Positions 57,524 to 64,000 of a stretch of DNA of 64,000 nt are shown piece after piece; the first letter of the stretch is position 1; every line of letters begins with the position of its first letter. Under the pieces are notes generated by a model that searched no databases, was not told the origin of the DNA, and worked only from the letters and a program-made list of their open reading frames with translations. Source of the stretch: Mortierella sp. BCC40632 (lineage: Eukaryota > Mortierellomycota > Mortierellomycetes > Mortierellales > Mortierellaceae); assembly GCA_011634665.1 (NCBI GenBank), contig WAEK01000020.1, positions 124,501-188,500 on the forward strand, given 5' to 3'. The translations under genes and the position numbers were made by a program.

Positions 57524-59992
57524 ATGAGCAACGGACATGGCAACTTGGAGCCCGGCGGAATGGCCATGGGGACCGTCAGTCCTCACGACGATGCCGCCAG
57601 GCGGAATGAGATCTACCGGGAACATCAACTGCGACTCCAGGAAAAGTTCCGGCTGCAACATCAGCAACAGATGGACTACGCTCATACGGGTACTCACCCA
57701 CATGATCCAGCTCCAGGCCCAGATGGACTTCAGCCTTATTATACATCCCAGGGACAACTCGTCTATCCGAACCCAAGTCCCTTTTACAACTCGAGGCCTC
57801 AATATGGACTCGCCGACTTTGAACTCTTGGAGACCGTTGGTAAGCAATCCCTCTTCCCTCTCCTTCTTTGGGGTGGTAGGGTGGTAGGGGTAGGGGTAGG
57901 GCTACCTATTTGTCTTGGCCTTATCTCCTTCTCTCTCCCCATAACCCTTTCCCAATCCACTCTGCTGGCCAGATGCTTCACTAGCAAGACTTTTTTTTTT
58001 TTGGGTTTTGCACCGCCTTGTCTTCTCCCTCCCCCGACTTCTCAGCACAGGTCCGGTGCTGTGAAGGAAAGAGCCATTGCAACATTGCATCCTTCGGAGT
58101 AAGGGTAGTAGAGACACATCGAGATGGAGAGAAGCAAAAGAGGGACCGAGAGCAAGAAGAGCGCTCTTGGACGTTTTTTTTTTTCCCCCTTTCTTTTTTG
58201 TCTATGGCTTTTTGCTAGCCGATCTCGACCTCGACCTCTTTCTTTACCTTTTTTATTGCTCCCTTTTTGGGACACCTTTCGGGGGAGGAAAAAGTGAATC
58301 TGTTTGTTGTTGTATGAATGGCCGCGCTCTCTCTCTCTTCTCTCTTCCTATTTTTTTTTCTTACTCCCTACACACACACTGTTTTTGTCCACGCCAGCAG
58401 AGAGAGCAAAAGGGGACGACAAGAAGAGGAAAAAAAAAAATAATAATCGAGAGCAGGGAACGGGAGTTCGAGGGCGAGAGCAAAGAGGAAAATCCTAACC
58501 AAAGGGCGGGGAGAGCGGACTTTAGCGCGGATGACGCGCGGGAGAGAGAAGACAAGAGAAGAGAAGAGAAAAAAAAAAGAGAGAGAGAGCGAGTGAGTGA
58601 AAGAGAGAAAAATAGAGGCGAGAATATGAGAAAGAGAAAGAAAGAGAAATTGATAGAGAGTGAGTGAGTGCGTGAGAGAGAGAGAACGAGTGAGTGAGAA
58701 AAAAGAGCATCGAGAGCTAGCCTCGGCAAGCAAGCCCTATACACTCGTCGTTCAGACCCAGCTCGTCCACGGCTGAGGGTCACCTACCACCATGGAAGCA
58801 GCAAAAGGAGCCGAGGAACCAAGGACCAATCCACCACGCCAGTGCCAGAGAAGAAAAAGAAAAAAAGAAAAAGAAAAGAAGCATCCATGTCAGGAAACAT
58901 GGGCCGCATGGACGGATCAACAACAAGAGCTCTCATAGCTGCAGAGAGAAAGAGAAAGAGAGGAAGAGAGAGAGAGAGAAAGAGAGAGAGAGTGAGAGGA
59001 AGGGGGGGAGGGAAGGAGGTCTGACCTCTCAAGCTTGGGTTACCAACAACAACAAAGTCGCCCTCAGCTGAACGGGCCTACGCAATGGACGCTGTGGACG
59101 CCGCAGATCGACAGACAGGGTTAGGCATCCAGCGCCGACAGTTAGGGAGGAGCGGGATGACAGCGGGAAAGGCTGCTTTGTGCATCAAGGTGCAGGAAAC
59201 GGGAAGCCAGGGGGGGGAGTGGGGAGAGAGTGACAGAGTGACAGAGAGTAGACCCCTCTATCTCTCTTCTCTTTCTCTTTCTCTCTCTCCTCTCTCTCCT
59301 CTCCCTATCTCCTCTCCCTTCTCCCTCTCTCTTTCTCTTCTCTCTCTTCTCGCTGGCTTCCTCTCTAGACTCGTAACTCTCGAGCCTGGGGAACACCATC
59401 TGATGGGCAAGCAGTGCGTGGCAGCTCCTCTTCTCGTTCTCCTCTCTCCTCCTCTTCCCTCTCTTCCTACCACGAGTCAGACTTCGGGTCGACAGCCTCT
59501 GGGGTAGCATGTGCTGGCGAGCAAAGTGGGCGAGCCTGGATGGTCAGAGTGTTGGCTCTCAGGGACAGGCAGCAATTGTATTGACGAGAGCACGAATGTG
59601 GTCCTGTGGGTGGACGAGCGGACCGCATAGGGTCTATGCAAGAGGAGCCGCTGCAATGACAGAGAGCCGGAGCCATTCATTAAGGCAGAACCACTCACCC
59701 CCCGCACTTTTTCCTTGTCATGGTCTCCTCTCTTTTTTTTTTTTTTTTTTGTTGCTGATAGGTACTGGAACATTTGGACGAGTGTACTTGACAAAGTTCC
59801 GCCATGACCAGCACTCGTACTATGCGATGAAGGTCTTGAAAAAGTCAGAGGTTGTAAGGCTCAAGCAAGTCGAGCATATCAATTCGGAAAAGCAGATTCT
59901 GTCGCAGGTGCACTTCCCGTTTATTGTCAATCTGTACGTCGCACATTCCTTTGGCCAGTTTGTATTTTTCTTGGGTGCCGAGCAACAAAAGA

Positions 59993-60028
<36 letters not shown>

Positions 60029-61418
60029 TGAACACACGAACACACACATATACAAACACACACATATTTTACACACACACGCACACACGCACAAACGCAC
60101 CATACACAACACTCATGCCAGAAGAGCCACCCCAGTCTCTCTTTCTTTCTCTCTCTGATATCCGCTGCAAGGGTATGCATCCAATCCAGCACTGGACATG
60201 GCTGAGAAACAAGGACTAACCCATCATTTTTTTTTCTTTCCTGTGGAAATTTGATTGCGCCATTACCCTGCAAAAACCACTTTCTTTTTTTTTTTTTTTT
60301 TTTTTGCTCAACTCAGGTTCACCACATTCCAGGACGACCGCAACTTGTATATGCTGCTTGAGTACGTCATCGGAGGCGAACTCTTTTCGCACCTGCGCAA
60401 GGCAGGACGGTTCACGAATGATATGACACGGTTCTATGCAGCAGAGATTGTCTTGGCGATTGAGTACCTTCATTCACGGGATATCATCTATCGTGACCTC
60501 AAGCCAGAGAACTTGCTTCTGGATTCTTCAGGGCATGTCAAGATTACTGACTTTGGCTTTGCTAAACTCGTCGAAGATAGGTACTGGCTTTTTCTTTATT
60601 GCTCTCTGTTCTGTTTGGATGCCATGTGCCCTTTGTCCTCTCTCTCTCTCTTTTGCCCTCTTCTCGATGGTAGTCTATGAAAGGACAACCCCCCAAAAAC
60701 TTTTGAAACTGACCGTGTGCACGGTGATCTGTTCAATGGAATTTGAATTATCCTTGTTGCGTCTCTTCTTTCTTTCTTTCTTTTCCCTTTTTCTTCACTA
60801 CTAGGACCTGGACGCTGTGCGGGACACCAGAATACCTTGCACCAGAAATCATTCAGTCTAAAGGACACGGAAAGGCAGTTGATTGGTGGGCACTTGGCAT
60901 CTTGATCTTTGAGATGTTGGCAGGGTACCCACCTTTCTTTGACGACAATCCCTTTGGTATCTATGAAAAGATTCTTGCAGGACGTATCTATTTCCCACCA
61001 CACATTGATCCTGCTGCCAAGGATCTGATCAAGAAACTCCTCACTGCGGACCGGACAAAGCGACTTGGAAATCTGAAGGTATTTTTTTTTTCTATCCTCT
61101 GTGGAATGAATCGATTGTTGGTTGCTCCTCCAGGATCGCAACAGAGAGAGAGAAAAAAATGGTGGGGATGGGATTATATATTGACTTGGGAAAAAAATCG
61201 CATTCTTCTCATAGGACGGATCGGACGACATCAAAAACCACAAATGGTTCCGAGGTGTAGACTGGCAAGGACTTTTGGACCGGACAGTGGTGGCACCCAT
61301 CATCCCACCTTTTGTGCACCCAGGCGATACACGCAATTTTGAAAAGTATCCCGAGGCAACAGATGAGGATGGAGATCAACAAGATGATCCATATCGGTCG
61401 CTCTTTGAAAACTTTTGA
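57524..61418 (+). CDS. cAMP-dependent protein kinase catalytic subunit (PKA, Tpk-like)
   Basis: Five exons: 57524-57839, 59762-59933, 60317-60580, 60805-61078, 61215-61418; all phases match, 409 aa. The N-terminal 95 residues are Gln/Pro/His-rich. The kinase domain starts FELLETV and intron 1 cuts the Gly-rich loop (GTGTFGRV). Then YAMKVLKK (ATP lysine), [12 protein letters not shown] (catalytic loop), ITDFGFAK (Mg loop), [14 protein letters not shown] with the activation-loop Thr, and [20 protein letters not shown]. The AGC tail carries NFEKYPEA and ends SLFENF, the hydrophobic motif at the very C-terminus as in PKA. It should be held by a regulatory subunit and released by cAMP. Intron 1 is 1922 nt, far longer than the other introns here. 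The stop TGA is followed by a long open frame in the same phase (see next entry). Confidence 0.93.
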
Positions 61419-62180
61419 TATGATGCCGGAAAGATTGGCAACCAAAGCAGTATGTCTCATGGCTACCCACAACAGCAACAACAACACCATCAACAGCAAC
61501 AACAACAACAGAAGCTTCTCCTCCCTTGGCCATCATCCCCGCTCTCTCCATCATCTTTTTCTTCTCAGGCCTCCTCATTTCAGCAACAGCAACAGCAACA
61601 AGAACAACAGCAATATCAGACACAGCAGCAACACTTATTACAGCAACAACAACAGCAGCAGCAACAGCAACAGCCTTTTTATGAGCCTTCATCTCATTCT
61701 CAATGTCCTCAACCTACACCGCCCTCGACCCAAATGCAGGGACCAACCTCGCACGCGGATCAAATCGCTCTCCCTAAGCAGGCTCAAGTCCCATTGCCAC
61801 CACGATTGTTGATCGAACGCAAACACAGTAAACGACATCGTGTGGATGGTGATGAGGAGATGATGTCAGATGCGGATCAGTTATTGTCTTCACCAGCGTT
61901 TGGCGGGTTTGAAAGCGATCATTCGAGTCAATGGTCTGCGTTGGCAGGTCCAAATGGTGGTAGTGGTAGTGGACAGATCGGAGGAGGAGGACCTCATCAT
62001 GGAATCGTGGGTGGCGGGACGCACGAGGGTCGACTTGAGCACGGCTCCAACTCTCCTTGGTCACCTTATTCTGGATTTAATCGAACTGACGATTGCCACC
62101 ATGGTCCAGGCACCAAGAGACGAAAGGGGGATCGCGACATTGCCGTGGCGCCTGCAAGCGAGGACATGGAAATGACTTGA
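61419..62180 (+). CDS. Q-rich open frame in phase with PKA, directly after its TGA
   Basis: After the PKA stop (61416-61418) the same frame stays open for 253 codons to a TGA at 62178-62180. The first ATG is at 61452, 33 nt behind the stop, giving 242 aa. The predicted sequence has several Gln runs (61470-61510, 61580-61675), a basic NLS-like KHSKRHRVDGDEE, a Gly-rich stretch and a second basic patch (GTKRRKGDRD), ending EDMEMT. This composition and the abrupt change to T-rich non-coding sequence right after 62180 say it is translated. It may be a C-terminal PKA extension reached by stop readthrough or alternative splicing, or a separate gene with almost no intergenic space. I do not recognise a family. 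Confidence 0.5.
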   Translation, partial: YDAGKIGNQSSMSHGYPQQQQQHHQQQQQQQKLLLPWPSSPLSPSSFSSQASSFQQQQQQQEQQQYQTQQQHLLQQQQQQQQQQQPFYEPSSHSQCPQPTPPSTQMQGPTSHADQIALPKQAQVPLPPRLLIERKHSKRHRVDGDEEMMSDADQLLSSPAFGGFESDHSSQWSALAGPNGGSGSGQIGGGGPHHGIVGGGTHEGRLEHGSNSPWSPYSGFNRTDDCHHGPGTKRRKGDRDIAVAPASEDMEMT

Positions 62181-63022
62181 GGATCTTTTTTTCTTTTTTT
62201 CTTTTCTTTTCTTTTCTTAGATTTTTTTTTCACCCTCTTTCTTTTTTATGTTCGTGGTTGATTTATCCTCCTTTCTATCGGCTTTGTTTCTGTTGTTGGA
62301 ACCTTCCCTTTCTTCATTCTGCTGAGTTGCTTGTCTTTTATTTTATTTTATTTTTTTGCTTCCCTTTTTTTTTATTTCATTGTTCCTTGTCTTGCTGTCT
62401 GCCAACGCTGTTCTTTTCTTTTCTTTTCTTATTTACTTATTTGTTGCTGTTGTTCTCTCTCTCTCTCTCTCTCTCTCTTCACTCTCATCTTTTTTCTTTT
62501 CCTTATCTTTTTCTTTTCTTTTCTTTTTATTCTTTCCACATCTCACTGAGCAATACTTCTGAAATCCGTTTGGTCTTTCTTTCTGTCTGTCTTTCCGACC
62601 CTAGTTTTTTCTAAAAAGGCGATCATTATTTTTTTTTTTTCGTGATTATGGACTCCAGACTCAATCTGATCTCTCGTCCATTTTTTTTTTTTCTTTTTGC
62701 CTGTTGTTGATTATCTGATAATTTCATTTTTTAATTTTCTTTCTGTGGTTTGATCTCTCTCATTCTTTTTCTTTTGCTTTCTTTTCTTCCTCCCATCCTC
62801 AAGCTTTTCTTTTCTTCTTTTCATTTCAAAAATCCAGTTTAATCTTTCTCCTTCTCTTTTGGAAACAAAAATCTTTCTTTTTTCTTTTTCTTCTTAGAGA
62901 GATTGTTCAAAGGGAGACAGAATGTTTTCTCTTTTTTTTTTTTCTTTTTTCTTTTTTTTTGGATAAACACTGCCATTAATTAACAGGGTCCTGTCCAAAC
63001 AAAAAAACAAAGGAAAGCAAAA

Positions 63023-63063
<41 letters not shown>

Positions 63064-63529
63064 TCCACTACCAAACAAAGAGAGAGGAGATCAAACTAAA
63101 GAGAGAGGGAGGGAAGGAGAATATAAGCAATGACGAATTTGTGGTTGCTTAGCTTTATTATTTTTGGGCGGAACGTTTCCATAATGCAGTAGGGATAAAG
63201 AGATATTACTAGAGTGGTTGGCTAAGGGGATATACTACTAATGAGTTGAGCGTATGTGTGTGTGTGTGTGTGTGGTAATGTGTGCGTTGTGTGTGTGGAG
63301 AAGAAGGAGAGGGTTTGGAGTGCTCAAATACGATTGATATGATACAGTGCACTCGTTCTTTTGTTAATTTGCACCACTCCTTTCCCTCTTCTTTCCACAG
63401 GTTGGAGAAAGAGAGAAAGAGCTTGGTGGATTAGGCAAATAATTGTGTACGAGGCAGGGCATTAGGTATAAGTGAACATTAATAGAATAGCATGTGAAAT
63501 TAAATGAACTCGTGGCCAAAGGAGAGTGG

Positions 63530-63560
<31 letters not shown>

Positions 63561-63639
63561 GGTCAATGGCGACTTTGCCAAAAGAAGAAAATGGTGGAAA
63601 CACAACCGTGCGCCATAGCAGCAAAAGAATGGAGTCTCA
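62181..63639. other. Pyrimidine-rich 3' region and intergenic
   Basis: Strongly T/C-rich to about 62960 (TTTTC repeats, a CT run at 62456-62478), then an A37 run at 63025-63061 and a GT run at 63256-63274. No coding frame is supported; the minus frames here only translate homopolymers. Confidence 0.5.
63025..63061. repeat. Poly(A) run of about 37 nt
   Basis: An uninterrupted A run behind the PKA/Q-rich region, after a T-rich block. It could be the tail of a retroposed sequence or slippage. Confidence 0.9.
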
Positions 63640-63984
63640 TCAGATCCATTCCCAGCTGCTGTTCGCTCGGTTGAAGCGTGCGACACGCTGGCCACATTCA
63701 GGACACCAATGCACACAATCCTTGGTCCCTTCATGATCCTTTCGCAAGGGCAAGAAAGAAAGCGTTCCCAAGGTCAGGAACAAGAGCCCAAACGCAACCA
63801 GGTACGACATCACCCCTGGAACAAACTGAATGTGCGAAACCACCTTGATGGCCCCACAATGCGGACAATTGAACTTGGAAGGTCGATCCCGAAACATGGA
63901 GTGGATCGCTCCCGAAGGTCGTAACCATTCGTTTCTCCATCGTTCTTGTTGTTCTTCAATCCTTGCTCGTTGTTCTGCGGCCAT
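63640..63984 (-). CDS. LITAF-like zinc-binding membrane protein (may continue past window edge)
   Basis: A 114-residue frame from ATG 63984 to TGA 63640. The N-terminal 35 residues are a charged helix (EEQQERWRNEWLR). The LITAF (SIMPLE) domain follows: NCPHCGAIKVVSHIQFVPGV with the first CxxC, a hydrophobic segment (YLVAFGLLFLTLGTLSFLPL), and the second zinc half HWCPECGQRVARF. The family binds one zinc with the two CxxC pairs while the hydrophobic segment dips into the membrane face; members sit on endosomal and lysosomal membranes. Upstream codons to the window edge remain open in frame (RAPRT), so a longer N-terminus or an upstream exon outside the window is possible. Confidence 0.75.
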   Translation of the reverse strand: MAAEQRARIEEQQERWRNEWLRPSGAIHSMFRDRPSKFNCPHCGAIKVVSHIQFVPGVMSYLVAFGLLFLTLGTLSFLPLRKDHEGTKDCVHWCPECGQRVARFNRANSSWEWI

Positions 63985-64000
63985 GGTCCGAGGTGCTCGT

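Noticed and set aside
1..64000. CRISPR arrays, operons, prophage, riboswitches
   Set aside because: The window is a eukaryotic nuclear locus with introns; repeats found are microsatellites, homopolymers, LRR units or mobile-element arms, none with CRISPR-like spacing.

Overview
The window looks like nuclear DNA of a filamentous fungus of the Mortierellomycota/Mucoromycota kind (a Mortierellaceae-like genome is my inference). Genes carry GT-AG introns, often with a run of 10-25 T just before the acceptor. Promoters are packed with CT/GA microsatellites. The protein set is fungal: an APSES cell-cycle factor, a PMC1-type Ca2+ pump, PKA, an Sso-type syntaxin, and a Crypton-like NDC10_II/GCR1_C relic. 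The accessory genes (UBL-like/LRR protein, DUF4419) are families expanded in that lineage. All gene models come from reading the bases and splice phases; no homology search was run.

Layout. 1-603 (-): 5' part of a mitochondrial TPR-type protein. 966-1616 (-): small N-myristoylated protein. 2433-8725 (+): very large polyQ APSES/ankyrin (MBF/SBF-type) factor whose DNA-binding domain is split by a frame break at an A7 run. 9070-12225 (-): five-exon MFS transporter of the vesicular-amine type. 12.2-15.9 kb: 3.7 kb low-complexity divergent intergenic region. 15962-21647 (+): P-type Ca2+-ATPase. 22037-22108 (-): tRNA-Trp.

22.1-38.8 kb is an accessory island: a broken Crypton-like tyrosine-recombinase gene (22.6-25.8 kb), a 1276-aa LRR protein with 21 near-identical 28-residue repeats (26.7-30.7 kb), a 306-bp inverted-repeat element (31.0-31.3 kb), an intronless DUF4419 gene (32.9-34.1 kb), and a small unknown gene whose start codon is cut by an intron (36.2-36.9 kb) and which lies between diverged direct repeats.

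The rest returns to core genes: a repeat-rich charged protein (38.8-40.7 kb, -), an F-box/WD40 protein (42.1-44.0 kb, -), a nine-exon plasma-membrane t-SNARE (45.6-48.5 kb, +), two tail-to-tail HGSNAT/YeiB-like acyltransferase paralogues (51.0-55.7 kb), a PKA catalytic subunit (57.5-61.4 kb, +) followed in the same frame by a 250-codon Q-rich open frame after a single TGA, and a LITAF-like membrane zinc protein (63.6-64.0 kb, -).

Functionally the core genes belong to signalling, Ca2+/transport and secretion, with no operon-like logic. The most notable signals are the A AAA AAG frame break in the APSES domain, the in-frame extension behind the PKA stop codon, and the LRR/transposon island.
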